Origin: Paraburkholderia phenazinium
GTDB lineage: Bacteria; Pseudomonadota; Gammaproteobacteria; Burkholderiales; Burkholderiaceae
Direction of reading: 5' to 3'
DNA length: 64,000 nucleotides
NCBI RefSeq assembly: GCF_900100735.1
Contig: NZ_FNCJ01000005.1
Span: forward strand, 310,001 to 374,000
Of this stretch, positions 44,529 to 54,400 are shown piece by piece. The notes under the pieces are model-generated. The model was given only the letters and a program-made list of their open reading frames with translations. It was not told the DNA's origin and did no database searches. Numbering within the stretch: the first letter of the stretch is position 1; each line of letters starts with the position of its first letter. Made by a program: the position numbers and the translations under genes.

Positions 44529-45617
44529 ATGACGACTCAAGATAACGCACACAACATGACAGCCATCGTCTGTCATGCACCTAAGGACTACCGTGTCGAG
44601 CAGGTGGCCAAGCCTAAGGCACGCGCACATGAACTGGTGATCCGCATCGCTGCGTGCGGTATTTGCGCGAGCGACTGCAAGTGCCATTCCGGCGCCAGGA
44701 TGTTTTGGGGCGGCCCGAGCCCATGGGTGAAAGCGCCGGTGATTCCGGGGCACGAGTTCTTCGGCTTTGTCGAGGAACTGGGCGAGGGCGCGGCCGAACA
44801 TTTCGACGTCAAGGTGGGCGACCGCGTGATTGCCGAACAGATCGTGCCGTGCGGCAAATGCCGCTATTGCAGATCCGGCCAGTACTGGATGTGCGAAGTG
44901 CATAACATCTTCGGCTTCCAGCGCGAGGTCGCGGACGGCGGTATGGCCGAGTACATGCGTATTCCGCCGACTGCGATCGTGCACAAGATTCCCGATGGCA
45001 TCTCGCTGGAAGATGCGGCAATCATCGAGCCGCTCGCCTGTGCGATTCATACGGTCAACCGCGGCGATCTGCAGCTCGACGATGTAGTGGTGATCGCCGG
45101 CGCGGGACCGCTCGGCTTGATGATGGTGCAGGTCGCGCATCTGAAAACGCCGAAGAAGCTGGTGGTGATCGACCTGGTGGAAGAGCGTCTTGCGCTCGCC
45201 CGCGAGTATGGCGCGGACGTGACCATCAATCCGAAGCAGGACGATGCGCTGGCGATTATCCACTCCTTGACGCAGGGCTATGGGTGCGACGTCTACATCG
45301 AAACCACCGGCGTGCCTGCCGGCGTCACGCAGGGCATGGATCTGATTCGCAAGCTCGGACGCTTCGTCGAGTTTTCTGTGTTCGGCAGCGAGACTACAAT
45401 GGATTGGTCGGTGATCGGCGATCGCAAAGAGCTCGATGTGCGCGGCGCGCATCTGGGGCCGTACTGCTATCCGATTGCTATCGATCTGCTGGCGCGCGGG
45501 TTGGTGACGTCGAAGGGCATTGTCACTCACGGCTTTTCGCTGGAAGAATGGGACGAGGCGATCAAGGTCGCGAACTCGCTCGATTCGATCAAGGTGTTGA
45601 TGAAGCCGCGCACTTGA
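44529..45617 (+). CDS. Zn-dependent polyol dehydrogenase (erythritol/L-threitol dehydrogenase-like)
   Basis: A medium-chain Zn alcohol dehydrogenase. Catalytic zinc site in GICASDCKCHSG and GHEFFG; structural zinc loop CGKCRYCRSGQYWMC; Rossmann motif GAGPLGLM. The sequence pattern, especially EQIVPC, ETTMDWSVIGDRKELDVRG and AHLGPYCYP, is like the EltD erythritol/L-threitol dehydrogenase of mycobacteria as I remember it. Related enzymes also oxidise xylitol or L-arabinitol. 362 aa. It follows the permease by 46 bp, so the imported polyol is probably oxidised first by this enzyme. Confidence 0.82.
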   Translation: MTTQDNAHNMTAIVCHAPKDYRVEQVAKPKARAHELVIRIAACGICASDCKCHSGARMFWGGPSPWVKAPVIPGHEFFGFVEELGEGAAEHFDVKVGDRVIAEQIVPCGKCRYCRSGQYWMCEVHNIFGFQREVADGGMAEYMRIPPTAIVHKIPDGISLEDAAIIEPLACAIHTVNRGDLQLDDVVVIAGAGPLGLMMVQVAHLKTPKKLVVIDLVEERLALAREYGADVTINPKQDDALAIIHSLTQGYGCDVYIETTGVPAGVTQGMDLIRKLGRFVEFSVFGSETTMDWSVIGDRKELDVRGAHLGPYCYPIAIDLLARGLVTSKGIVTHGFSLEEWDEAIKVANSLDSIKVLMKPRT

Positions 45618-45719
45618 GCGTGAGCCTGTGCCTGGGCGCAGCGCGTTAGCCATGCGCCGTCGCCCAGCACGAAAGCGCCCACGAGCGCACGCAAGAAGCG
45701 GCACAAGAACGGAGACTTT

Positions 45720-47264
45720 ATGGATTACGTTATCGGCGTCGATATCGGCACCCAGAGTACCAAGGCGCTAGTCGTCGATCAGCACGGCACGATCATCGCG
45801 CAACACGCGTGCAGCTATCAGCCGGATACCCCGAAACCGCTATGGGCCGAACAGTGGCCTTCGGTGTGGTTGAAGGCGGTGGTGGGCTGTATTTCGCGTT
45901 GTGTCGAAAAGGCCAAAGTGGAGGGCATCTCCGCTGCCTCTATCAAGGCGGTCTGCGTGAGCAGCCTGTACGGCGGTTCGGGCATTCCGGTCGACAGCGA
46001 AATGCGCCCGCTTTATCCATGCCTGATCTGGATGGATCGCCGGGCGACCGATCAGGTCGAATGGGTGCGTGAGAACGTCGACCTCGAGCGCTTGTATGCG
46101 ATTACCGGCAACGGCGTAGACAGCTACTACGGCTATACGAAGATGCTGTGGTTGCGCGAACACGAGCCGGACGTGTGGTCGAAGACGCGTTATTTCTTGC
46201 CACCCAATGCGTATCTGATCTACCTGCTGACTGGCGAAGTGGCGGTGGATCACAGTTCGGCGGGCAACATTGGTGGCGTGTACGACATTGCGCGGCGCGA
46301 CTGGTCGGACGAAGCGCTCGATATGCTGGGCATTCCGGCAACCATGATGCCGGATCGGCTGGTCGACTCATCCGAAGTGGTGGGTGGCCTGCTGTCGCAA
46401 TGGACCGATCAGCTCGGCCTGAAGGCCGGCACGGCGATCGTTGCGGGTGGTGTCGATGCGGCCATGGCGACGTTTGCCGCGGGCGTCACGCGTGCTGGAC
46501 AGCATGTTGCGATGATCGGCACCAGCATGTGCTGGGGCTATATCAACCAGAAAGTCGATGCGCGTCATGGCCTGGTCAGCATGCCGCACGTGTTCAACGG
46601 CCAGCACGATATCTATATCTTCGGCGGCGCGATTACGGCGGGCGCATCGGTCACGTGGTATCGCGAGCAGTTCTGCCATGCCGAGACCGAAGCGGCCCGT
46701 TCGTTGACGCATGGCGATCCGCATACGCTGCTCGAAGAGGCCGCGGCGAAAATTCCAGCCGGCTCCGATGGCGTGCTGTTTCTGCCGTATTTGATGGGTG
46801 AGCGCAGCCCTGTGTGGGATGCGAAGGCGAGCGGCGCGTTTGTCGGCTTGAGCCTGTTTCATACGCGGGCGCATTTGTATCGTGCGGTGCTGGAAGGCGT
46901 GTCGTTTGCGCTCAAGCACAATATCGAAGCGGGACGTAAAGGCGCGCAGTCGCTCGACGACAAGCTGATCGTCGTGGGCGGTGCGGCCCATTCCGACATG
47001 TGGATGCAGATCATTGCCGATATCACCGGCTATACCGTCTTCACCATCGAGCAGGAAGTGGAGGCGGCAATGGGCGCCGCGCTGCTGGCGGCCGTGGGCG
47101 TCAAGCTGGTGTCGCATGAGGCCGCGCAAGGCGGATGGGTCAAGCTGATCGAGCGGGCCCAGCCGGATCCGCAACGCGTCGCTTTGTATGCGGAGCGTTT
47201 TGGCGTCTACACTGATTTGTACCCTGCCTTGAAACCGGTCATGCACCGGCTGCAGCCCAAATGA
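45720..47264 (+). CDS. FGGY-family carbohydrate kinase
   Basis: 514 aa, with DIGTQSTKALV at the N-terminus, the catalytic Asp in GGVDAAMA, and the second ATP motif GGAAHSDMWM. It lacks the SGQMHG motif seen in the xylulokinase encoded at 36507-37988; the equivalent is SSLYGGSGIPVD, so its ketose is probably different. Stop and next start overlap as ATGA, coupling it to the SDR gene. Likely phosphorylates the ketose made by the dehydrogenases beside it. Confidence 0.85.
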   Translation: MDYVIGVDIGTQSTKALVVDQHGTIIAQHACSYQPDTPKPLWAEQWPSVWLKAVVGCISRCVEKAKVEGISAASIKAVCVSSLYGGSGIPVDSEMRPLYPCLIWMDRRATDQVEWVRENVDLERLYAITGNGVDSYYGYTKMLWLREHEPDVWSKTRYFLPPNAYLIYLLTGEVAVDHSSAGNIGGVYDIARRDWSDEALDMLGIPATMMPDRLVDSSEVVGGLLSQWTDQLGLKAGTAIVAGGVDAAMATFAAGVTRAGQHVAMIGTSMCWGYINQKVDARHGLVSMPHVFNGQHDIYIFGGAITAGASVTWYREQFCHAETEAARSLTHGDPHTLLEEAAAKIPAGSDGVLFLPYLMGERSPVWDAKASGAFVGLSLFHTRAHLYRAVLEGVSFALKHNIEAGRKGAQSLDDKLIVVGGAAHSDMWMQIIADITGYTVFTIEQEVEAAMGAALLAAVGVKLVSHEAAQGGWVKLIERAQPDPQRVALYAERFGVYTDLYPALKPVMHRLQPK

Positions 47265-47998
47265 AAACGACTTTCGACTTTTCCGGACGCTCGGTGCTTG
47301 TGACGGGTGCTTCGAGCGGCATTGGCCGTGTCACCGTCGAGTTGCTGTGCGCGAGCGGCGCGAGCGTCGTCGCGGCGGCGCGTAACGTCAACGAACTGGC
47401 GCGCCTTGCGGAGGAGACCGGCTGCGAGCCGCTGGTGCTCGATGTCGGCGATCCTGTTGCGATCGACGATGCGCTGACGGGTCTCGATCCTTTCGATGGC
47501 CTCGTGAATTGTGCGGGCATCGCGCTGCTCGAACGGGCGATCGATACGAGCGCCGCGAGTTTCGACCACGTGATGGCGGTCAACGCACGCGGTGCCGCGC
47601 TAGTGGCGCGTCACGTGGCGCGGGGGATGATCGACGGCAAGCGGCAGGGCAGCATCGTCAATGTGTCGAGCCAGGCGGCGCTCGTCGCACTCGACGATCA
47701 TCTCAGTTATTCCGCGTCGAAAGCGGCGATGGATGCGATCACGCGAGCCTTGTGTATCGAACTCGGGCCGCACGGGATTCGGGTGAATAGCGTGAATCCG
47801 ACGGTGACGCTCACGCCGATGGCCGTGCAGGCGTGGAGCGATCCGGCTAAACGCGAACCGGCGCTGCAGGGGATTCCGTTGCGGCGGTTTGCTGAACCGC
47901 ATGAGGTGGCGGAGCCGATCCTGTTTCTGCTGAGCGATGCGGCTTCGATGATCAGCGGAGTGGCGTTGCCGATTGATGGGGGTTTCACGGCGCGCTGA
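47261..47998 (+). CDS. SDR oxidoreductase resembling L-xylulose reductase (DCXR)
   Basis: 245 aa classic short-chain dehydrogenase. TGASSGIG at 15-22, NCAG, IVNVSSQA and catalytic YSASK. The C-terminal part VNSVNPTVTLTPMAVQAWSD, with KREPALQGIPLRRFAEPHEV, closely follows the animal L-xylulose/dicarbonyl reductase pattern (NPTV-T-M---WSDP). This would interconvert L-xylulose and xylitol, or a shorter ketose and polyol. Last gene of the operon, coupled to the kinase by ATGA. Specific activity is inference. Confidence 0.82.
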   Translation: MKTTFDFSGRSVLVTGASSGIGRVTVELLCASGASVVAAARNVNELARLAEETGCEPLVLDVGDPVAIDDALTGLDPFDGLVNCAGIALLERAIDTSAASFDHVMAVNARGAALVARHVARGMIDGKRQGSIVNVSSQAALVALDDHLSYSASKAAMDAITRALCIELGPHGIRVNSVNPTVTLTPMAVQAWSDPAKREPALQGIPLRRFAEPHEVAEPILFLLSDAASMISGVALPIDGGFTAR

Positions 47999-48046
47999 GA
48001 TGCATGCGCGCCGTGCCTGACTGAATACGCTTGCTGGGCAAGTGGA

Positions 48047-49015
48047 CTAGAGCATCGTCCTTACGTGCCACAACTCCGGAAACAGCACCACGTCTAGCAT
48101 CTTGCGCAGATACACTGCCCCGCTCGTGCCGCCTGTGCCTTGCTTGAAGCCAATGATCCGCTCAACCGTCGTCACATGCCGGAAGCGCCACTGCCTGAAC
48201 GCGTCTTCCAGATCGACCAGCTCCTCGGCCATCTCGTACAACTCCCAGTGCTGTGACGGATTGCGATAGACCTCGAGCCACGCCGCTTCCACCGACGCAT
48301 CGTGCGTAGTCGGCTGCGTCCAGTCGCGCTCCAGGCGCTCCGGTGCGATCGCAAAGCCGCGTCGCGCCAGCAGGCGGATCACTTCGTCATAAAACGAAGG
48401 CGCCTCTAGCGTCGCCTTAACCTCAGCGAGCACGTCAGGCCGATGCGCATGCGGCTTCAGCATCAGCTCATTCTTGTTGCCCAGCAGGAATTCGATCTGC
48501 CGGTACTGATGCGACTGAAATCCGGACGAGCTGCCCAGATAAGGACGCATCGCCGTGTATTCCGACGGGGTCATCGTCGACAGCACGCTCCACGCCTGCA
48601 CCAGTTGCTCCATGATGCGCGAGACACGCGCCAGCATCTTGAACGCGGGCGGCAATTCGTCGCGATGCACGGCATCGAGTGCAGCACGTAGCTCATACAA
48701 CGCGAGCTTCATCCACAGTTCACTGGTCTGATGCTGGATGATGAACAGCATCTCGTTGTGATCGGGCGAGAGCGGATGCTGGGCGGAGAGAATCGAGCCA
48801 AGCGACAGGTAATCCCCATAGCTCATCGACTTCGAAAAATCGAGCTGGGCGTTATGCCAGCCGTCGTCGTCCGCCGCCGGCACGTGCGGTGCCGAAGCAA
48901 CGTGGGCCGCAGCAGCGCCGCTGCCGTGACCAAAGGGACATCCGCCTTGGGCCGGCGCGGCACCGGACGCTTCCGGCGAACCAGGAATTCCCGGCGTTTG
49001 CATATGATCGGTCAT
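48047..49015 (-). CDS. kynA: Tryptophan 2,3-dioxygenase
   Basis: Heme enzyme that opens the indole ring of L-tryptophan to N-formylkynurenine. Motifs: [13 protein letters not shown] with the substrate-contacting His, [12 protein letters not shown], the proximal heme His in [14 protein letters not shown], and [11 protein letters not shown]. The first 45 residues are a low-complexity Ala/Gly/His-rich extension seen in Burkholderia-type proteins. 322 aa. Third gene of kynB-kynU-kynA; 10 bp after kynU. Confidence 0.96.
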   Translation of the reverse strand: MTDHMQTPGIPGSPEASGAAPAQGGCPFGHGSGAAAAHVASAPHVPAADDDGWHNAQLDFSKSMSYGDYLSLGSILSAQHPLSPDHNEMLFIIQHQTSELWMKLALYELRAALDAVHRDELPPAFKMLARVSRIMEQLVQAWSVLSTMTPSEYTAMRPYLGSSSGFQSHQYRQIEFLLGNKNELMLKPHAHRPDVLAEVKATLEAPSFYDEVIRLLARRGFAIAPERLERDWTQPTTHDASVEAAWLEVYRNPSQHWELYEMAEELVDLEDAFRQWRFRHVTTVERIIGFKQGTGGTSGAVYLRKMLDVVLFPELWHVRTML

Positions 49016-49025
49016 CGCAGGCTCC

Positions 49026-50276
49026 TCAGGTCACCGCGCCGCGAGCGGCGAATTCGGGCGCACGCCAGGTCTCTTTGGCGAGTACCTCGTGCAGCGTTTC
49101 GACGGCATCCCACACATCGACAAAGCGCGTGTACAGCGGCGTAAAGCCGAAGCGCAACACACGCGGCTCGCGATAGTCGCCGATCACGCCGCGCGCGATC
49201 AAGGCCTGCATCACTTCATAGCCGTGCGGATGTTCGAAGCTCGCATGCGAGCCGCGCTGCGCGTGGTCGCGCGGCGTGACGAGCGTGAGCGGAAACTCGG
49301 CGCAACGCGATTCGACCAGTTCGATAAACAGATCGGTCAGCGCCAGCGACTTGCGGCGGATCGCCTGCATATCGGTTTGCAGGAACACATCCAGGCCGCA
49401 TTCGACCAGCGCCATCGACACCATCGGCTGCGTGCCGCACAAAAAGCGTCCCACACCGTCGTCCGGCTTGTAGACCGGGTTCATCTCGAACGGTGCGCGA
49501 TGGCCCCACCAGCCCGACAGCGGCTGCGCGAATGCATTCTGATGGCGATGCGGCACCCATACGAAGGCCGGCGACCCGGGGCCGCCATTCAGATACTTGT
49601 AGGTGCAGCCCACCGCGTAGTCAGCGCCGACGCCGTTCAGATCCACCGGCACCGCCCCGGCCGAATGCGCCAGATCCCACAGCGCAAGCGCGCCCTTGTC
49701 GTGAATCAGCCTGGTCAGCGCGGCCATGTCGTGCATGTAGCCGGTGCGGTAGTTGACGTGCGTGATCATCGCGATTGCCGTATCGTCGCCGATCGCCGCC
49801 GGCAGTTCGGACGGATCGTCGACGAGGCGCAGCTCGTAACCCCGGTCGAGCTGCTCGATCAGGCCTTGCGCGATATACAGGTCGGACGGGAAATTCGACC
49901 GCTCTGAGACGATCACACGCCGCTTCGGGTCACGTTCGTTAGCGACGCGCACAGCGGCCGAGAGCAGCTTGAACAGGTTGATCGAAATCGTATCGGTGAC
50001 GACCACCTCGTTGTGCGCCGCGCCGATGAGCGGCGCGAGCTTGTTGCCGAGGCGCCGCGGCAGCGTGAACCAGCCCGCGCTGTTCCAGCTGCGGATCAGT
50101 CCTTCGCCCCATTCGGCGGCGATCACGCTCTGCGCACGCTGCGCGGCTGCGGCGGGCGGCACGCCGAGCGAATTGCCGTCGAGATAAATGGTGCTCGCGG
50201 GCAGCGCGAACTGATTGCGCAGCGGGGCCAGCGGGTCGGCGCGGTCGAGCGCTACGGCTTCGTCACGATTCTTCAT
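49026..50276 (-). CDS. kynU: Kynureninase
   Basis: PLP enzyme cleaving kynurenine to anthranilate and alanine. 416 aa; the PLP Lys lies in [16 protein letters not shown], and [14 protein letters not shown] supplies the Asp that contacts the PLP nitrogen. [11 protein letters not shown] at the N-terminus is characteristic. Lies 29 bp after kynB in the same operon. Confidence 0.96.
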   Translation of the reverse strand: MKNRDEAVALDRADPLAPLRNQFALPASTIYLDGNSLGVPPAAAAQRAQSVIAAEWGEGLIRSWNSAGWFTLPRRLGNKLAPLIGAAHNEVVVTDTISINLFKLLSAAVRVANERDPKRRVIVSERSNFPSDLYIAQGLIEQLDRGYELRLVDDPSELPAAIGDDTAIAMITHVNYRTGYMHDMAALTRLIHDKGALALWDLAHSAGAVPVDLNGVGADYAVGCTYKYLNGGPGSPAFVWVPHRHQNAFAQPLSGWWGHRAPFEMNPVYKPDDGVGRFLCGTQPMVSMALVECGLDVFLQTDMQAIRRKSLALTDLFIELVESRCAEFPLTLVTPRDHAQRGSHASFEHPHGYEVMQALIARGVIGDYREPRVLRFGFTPLYTRFVDVWDAVETLHEVLAKETWRAPEFAARGAVT

Positions 50277-50305
50277 GATGGTCCAGAGTCAAAAAATAAG
50301 GGGGA

Positions 50306-50950
50306 TCAGGTGAGGTCTGCGGCGGGCAGGGCGCGCAGCACGGCGCGCACCGGGCTCGCATCGAGCGTGGCGAATTTGAGCGGCAGGGCGATCAGTTCGT
50401 AGTCTCCCGGCGCCACCGCATCCAGCACGATGCCTTCGAGAATCGCCATGCGGTGCGCCCGGATGCGGTGATGGGCGTCCATGGTCTTCGATTCCTGCGG
50501 GTCCAGCGACGGCGTGTCGATACCGATCAGCTTGACCCCATGGGCCGCCAGCAGGTCGATCGTCTCCGGCGCGACCGCGCAGAACGCGCTGTCCCACGCC
50601 GTGGTCGGCGCCTGCTGGTAGGTGCGCAGCAGCACGCGCGGCGGCAGACGGTCGAGCGCACCGGCCACATGCTCGGGCGTGACGACCGGCGCCGCGCCGA
50701 TGCAGTGAATCACGCGGCAGCGGCCCAGGTACGCGTCGAGCGGCACGGCACCGATGGCGGCGCCCTCGGCGTCGTAATGGAGCGGTGCATCGGTATGCGC
50801 GCCGGTGTGCGGCGAGAGTGTGAGCCGGGCGACATTGACCGGCGAGCCGGCTTCCATGCGCCAGACGCGCTCGATCGTGACTGGCGTATCGCCCGGCCAG
50901 ACGGGCGTCGCGGTGTCGACGGCGGGGGTGATGTCCCAGAGTGTAGTCAT
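50306..50950 (-). CDS. kynB: Kynurenine formamidase (KynB type)
   Basis: Zn-dependent cyclase-family hydrolase that converts N-formylkynurenine to kynurenine and formate. The metal motif is [12 protein letters not shown], with [18 protein letters not shown] at the N-terminus. The ATG at 50950 is fixed by this canonical N-terminus; the open frame further upstream runs into the regulatory region. 214 aa. First gene of the kyn operon, divergent from kynR. Confidence 0.95.
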   Translation of the reverse strand: MTTLWDITPAVDTATPVWPGDTPVTIERVWRMEAGSPVNVARLTLSPHTGAHTDAPLHYDAEGAAIGAVPLDAYLGRCRVIHCIGAAPVVTPEHVAGALDRLPPRVLLRTYQQAPTTAWDSAFCAVAPETIDLLAAHGVKLIGIDTPSLDPQESKTMDAHHRIRAHRMAILEGIVLDAVAPGDYELIALPLKFATLDASPVRAVLRALPAADLT

Positions 50951-51032
50951 GTCTCCGATGTGCCTTGCTGTGTATGCCTCGAATGATAGGCAAGGCGTGG
51001 CGAAATGTGCTTGCGAAAAAATCTCGTTTTTT

Positions 51033-51077
51033 GGTCTCCCTTGGAACATAATTTGATTCAAATAGGAAAGGGAGACC
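51033..51077. promoter_or_regulatory. Inverted repeat in the kynB/kynR intergenic region
   Basis: GGTCTCCCTT (51033-51042) and its exact complement (51068-51077) are 25 bp apart around an AT-rich centre. The right arm contains the kynR Shine-Dalgarno GGGAG. Probably bound by KynR, an Lrp-type regulator that likes spaced, AT-centred sites, for autoregulation and control of kynBUA. Confidence 0.65.
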
Positions 51078-51081
51078 GAAT

Positions 51082-51597
51082 ATGAACGCGATCTCGCTCG
51101 ACGCCACCGATTGCCGTATCTTGACGGTGCTTCAGCAAGAGGGACGGATCAGCAATCTCGACCTGGCGGAGCGAATCTCGCTCTCGCCCTCCGCGTGCCT
51201 GCGCAGGTTGCGCTTGCTGGAAGAGCAGGGGGTGATCGAACGTTACCGGGCGTGCCTGAACCGCGAGGTGCTGGGCTTCGAACTGGAGGCATTCGTGCAG
51301 GTGTCGATGCGCAACGACCAGCAAAACTGGCACGAGCGCTTTGCCGAGGCGTTGCGGGACTGGCCGGAGGTGGTCGGGGCGTTCGTCGTGACGGGCGAGA
51401 CCCATTACCTGCTGCGGGTGCTCGCGCATAACCTCAAGCACTATTCGGACTTCGTGCTGCAGCGGCTGTATAAGGCGCCCGGCGTGATGGATATCCGCTC
51501 GAACATCGTGCTGCAGACGCTCAAGGAGGATTCGGGCGTGCCGGTGGCGCTGGTGCCGGGGGCGTCGGTCAGAAGCAGCGTGGCCGCGGGCGACTGA
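51082..51597 (+). CDS. kynR: Lrp/AsnC-family regulator of tryptophan catabolism
   Basis: An N-terminal HTH ([20 protein letters not shown], residues about 21-40) and a C-terminal RAM domain that binds amino-acid effectors ([27 protein letters not shown]). Divergent from kynBUA, as in Pseudomonas and Burkholderia, where KynR activates the kyn genes with kynurenine. 171 aa. Confidence 0.92.
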   Translation: MNAISLDATDCRILTVLQQEGRISNLDLAERISLSPSACLRRLRLLEEQGVIERYRACLNREVLGFELEAFVQVSMRNDQQNWHERFAEALRDWPEVVGAFVVTGETHYLLRVLAHNLKHYSDFVLQRLYKAPGVMDIRSNIVLQTLKEDSGVPVALVPGASVRSSVAAGD

Positions 51598-51601
51598 GGG
51601 C

Positions 51602-52111
51602 CTAGAGCGGCTTCAGTCCGTGGAACTGGCCGTTCTGGAATACCAGCGGGGCGATCTCGGCGGCATCCTCGCGGATGCCGCAGCGCTCCACTTCGCCGAC
51701 GAAAATCACGTGGTCGCCTTCCTCGTAGCGACTGCGGTTGTGGCATTCAAACCACGCCAGCGCACCGTCGAGCACCGGCATGCCGGAATCGCCCGCTGCG
51801 TGCGAAACGCCCTCGAAGCGGTCGCCCTTCACCGTGGCGAAGCGTTTGCACAGATCGAGCTGCGACGCGGCCAGCACGTTGACCACATAATGACTGTTCG
51901 CCTGGAACGCCGACATCGACGCCGAACGCGTCGCGAGGCTCCACAGCACGAGCGGCGGCGCGAGCGATACCGAATTGAATGAACTGGCCGTGATCCCGAT
52001 CAACTGGCCCGAGTCCGTCCGTGTCGTAATGACGGTGACGCCGGTGGCGAACTGGCCCAGCGCCTTTTTGAAGGCGAGCTGGTCGAAGTTGGGCGGCGAG
52101 GCGCGCTTCAT
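51602..52111 (-). CDS. Flavin reductase-domain protein
   Basis: FMN-binding split-barrel protein of the HpaC/flavin reductase family: ALGQFATGVTVITTRT, GITASSFNSVSLAPPLVLWSL and HVIFVGEVE are the family landmarks. Supplies reduced flavin to a two-component monooxygenase in known cases, but none is adjacent. The ATG at 52111 begins the conserved domain; the open frame continues to 52210. 169 aa. Its stop lies 4 bp from the convergent kynR stop, with no room for a terminator. Confidence 0.87.
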   Translation of the reverse strand: MKRASPPNFDQLAFKKALGQFATGVTVITTRTDSGQLIGITASSFNSVSLAPPLVLWSLATRSASMSAFQANSHYVVNVLAASQLDLCKRFATVKGDRFEGVSHAAGDSGMPVLDGALAWFECHNRSRYEEGDHVIFVGEVERCGIREDAAEIAPLVFQNGQFHGLKPL

Positions 52112-52441
52112 TGGTGGCAGGTCCACTGGGCTGGTCGGGCGGCTGCGGGTTGCGCGCAAAGGGAATAAATTGAATCGAAAGTCATGTGGAAATTCGGCGA
52201 TTTGTCCCAATTTTAACGGAATCGCGGGTGGACTGGCCGCGAACCTTGGCCGCTACCGCTATTGAAACCGCTAGCCGCTGTTGGGGGCGTGGCCCGCTTC
52301 ATGCGGGTATCCGGCAAATGCCGCCGGACTTGTCACCCTGAGCGGCAATGCGGAGTTGCCCGGCCGCGGTGCCCAGGCAGGGTGGCCCGGCTAGCTGGGC
52401 CCCGCAAGTTGGCAGGTGGCAATCAACTAGGAGCAGGCAGC
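52112..52441. other. 330-bp divergent intergenic region (flavin reductase / msrA)
   Basis: No promoter hexamers stand out. A near-perfect palindrome GGCCCGGCTAGCTGGGCC at 52384-52401 lies about 40 bp before the msrA ATG and could be an operator or leader hairpin. AGGAGC precedes the msrA start. No ORF I would call. Confidence 0.5.
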
Positions 52442-52990
52442 ATGAGTCAGACAGATGAAGTCGCCACCCTTGGCGGCGGATGTTTCTGGTGTCTCGAAGC
52501 GGTGTTTCTCAGCGTCGACGGCGTCAATGCCGTGGAGTCCGGCTATGCGGGTGGCCAGGTGGAGCGGCCGACCTATGAGCAGGTGTGCGACGGCGCTACC
52601 GGCCATGCGGAAGTCGTGAAGGTCGACTTCGATCCGGCGCGCATTAGCTACCGCGAGATTCTCGACATTTTCTTCGCGATCCACGATCCGACCCAGCTCA
52701 ACCGGCAGGGCAACGACGTCGGCACGCAATACCGTTCGGTGATCTTCACGCACTCGGAGGCGCAACGCGAGACCGCGCTGCAGGCGATCCGCGAGATTGC
52801 CGCCGAAGGCATCTACGGCGGCCAGATCGTCACCCAGGTGCTGCCGCTCGACGGCAACTACTGGCCGGCCGAGGCCTATCATCAGAACTATTTTGCGCAG
52901 CATCCGAACCAGGGCTATTGCTCGTTCGTGGTGGCGCCGAAGGTCGCGAAGTTTCGCCAGAAGTTCGCGCATCGGGTGAAGGCGGGTTGA
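52442..52990 (+). CDS. msrA: Peptide methionine sulfoxide reductase MsrA
   Basis: Reduces methionine-S-sulfoxide in proteins. GGGCFWCLEAVF carries the catalytic Cys, GHAEVVKV the conserved family strand, and QGYCSF near the C-terminus the resolving Cys. 182 aa, AGGAG upstream. No msrB beside it. Confidence 0.96.
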   Translation: MSQTDEVATLGGGCFWCLEAVFLSVDGVNAVESGYAGGQVERPTYEQVCDGATGHAEVVKVDFDPARISYREILDIFFAIHDPTQLNRQGNDVGTQYRSVIFTHSEAQRETALQAIREIAAEGIYGGQIVTQVLPLDGNYWPAEAYHQNYFAQHPNQGYCSFVVAPKVAKFRQKFAHRVKAG

Positions 52991-53033
52991 TTACCCTGCG
53001 GCTTCGGCCCGGCCGCACGCGGCGCGTTTGGAT

Positions 53034-54377
53034 CTACGGAGTCTCATGCGCCGGTGTTGCCGGTTGCGCGTCGTGCGCTGCTTCGTCCTGCAAACGCAAG
53101 TAGGCTTCGACAATCGCCCGCGCGAGTTTCACGCAGGTCAGCGGCGCCGACCCTTCCGCCTTGTTGTTCACCGCAATCACCACGGGCTGCCCGGCAATCG
53201 CATAACGGGCGGCCAGTTCGGCCAGCGCCGTGCGGGTGGCCGGATCTTCGTCGACCAGACGGTCGAACGGCTCGTATTTGGCCTTCGCCTGTTCGTACTT
53301 GAAGCCGCCGTGCAGGCTCCAGCGCACGACCAGCGGCCCCGCGGGCTCGCCGTCGAGCAGCGCGAGCGCCGCTGCCTGGCGCAGTGGGTCCGGCATGCGC
53401 GCATGGATTCCCACGCAATATCGCACTCCGGTCGCTTTCAGCGTGCGGATGAAGCGTGGCGTCAGCAGGCATGCATCGCGAATCTCGACCGCGTAGCTTG
53501 TACCGCCGGGCAGAGGTGGCAGCGCGGCGAGGAAGGCCGCGAGTTGCTCGATAAAGCCGGCCGGGTCAGCCAGCATCTGGTCGGGCAAGGGCGAGAACTG
53601 GAACACCAGCGCGCCGGCCTTGGCGCCGAGTCCGTCGAGGCAGGGCCGCACGAACTCGTCGACGGCCAGTTGCGCGTTCAGAAAGCACGGGTTGAGCGAG
53701 ACCGGTTCGCCGCGCTCAGCGCGTACGGTGGCATCCGTAACGAGGGCCGGTGCCTTGACTATGAAGCGGAAGTGCTTCGGTACCTGCTGCGCATAGCGCA
53801 GGTAGTCGGTGACGGTGAGCGCCGCATAGAACGAGCGGTCGATGCTGACCGTGCGCAGCAGCGGATGAAGGCCATAGGCGGTCAGGCCGTCGCGCGACAG
53901 TTTGCTGTTGCTGTAGTCGTCGCCGTAGACGATGCCTTTCCAGCCCGGAAACGACCACGTTGACGTGCCAAGGTGAATCTGCGGCGGCAGCGCGGCGGCG
54001 ATTTCCAGTATTTCGGCGGAGGGTTCGGCCGCCAGCACCTCGCGGGTGCGGCGCTTTTTGGGGGCGGTGGCGGGCGGCGCGGGCGCTTCGTCTGCGTTGG
54101 TTTCGTCTTCCGCTGCGGTTTCCGCCTCGGCGGCTTGCGTCTCGTCTTCTTCCCACAGAGAGGCGATTACGGGGCGCGCTTGACGCGGCCGGGTCGTGCT
54201 TGACCCGCTGCCCGGCGCGGCTTGAAGGGTAGGTGGGGAAACGGGCGCGCCGACCGGCATGCCAAACAGATCCAGTTGCTCCGCGTCCACGTCCGGCGTG
54301 ACGCTCTCCCTGTGCGCGTCAGTGTCCGCGCCTGCGCGCATCACTGAGGGAAATTCGCTTGCTGCGCCTTCGTCCAT
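53034..54377 (-). CDS. DUF72 (YecE-family) protein with long disordered N-terminus
   Basis: Residues about 135-430 form a DUF72 TIM-barrel-like domain: IHLGTSTWSFPGWKGIVY, TVSIDRSFYAALT, FRFIVKAPALVTD and the C-terminal VIAVNNKAEGSAP are typical. The first 130 residues are acidic and Ala/Thr/Pro-rich, with a basic patch TAPKKRRTREV just before the domain, and look unstructured. 447 aa, well above the usual 240-300 aa. Biochemical function of the family is not established. A strong hairpin precedes its start. Confidence 0.85.
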   Translation of the reverse strand: MDEGAASEFPSVMRAGADTDAHRESVTPDVDAEQLDLFGMPVGAPVSPPTLQAAPGSGSSTTRPRQARPVIASLWEEDETQAAEAETAAEDETNADEAPAPPATAPKKRRTREVLAAEPSAEILEIAAALPPQIHLGTSTWSFPGWKGIVYGDDYSNSKLSRDGLTAYGLHPLLRTVSIDRSFYAALTVTDYLRYAQQVPKHFRFIVKAPALVTDATVRAERGEPVSLNPCFLNAQLAVDEFVRPCLDGLGAKAGALVFQFSPLPDQMLADPAGFIEQLAAFLAALPPLPGGTSYAVEIRDACLLTPRFIRTLKATGVRYCVGIHARMPDPLRQAAALALLDGEPAGPLVVRWSLHGGFKYEQAKAKYEPFDRLVDEDPATRTALAELAARYAIAGQPVVIAVNNKAEGSAPLTCVKLARAIVEAYLRLQDEAAHDAQPATPAHETP

Positions 54378-54400
54378 CGAGTTCCGGTCTTGCTGTCAAA

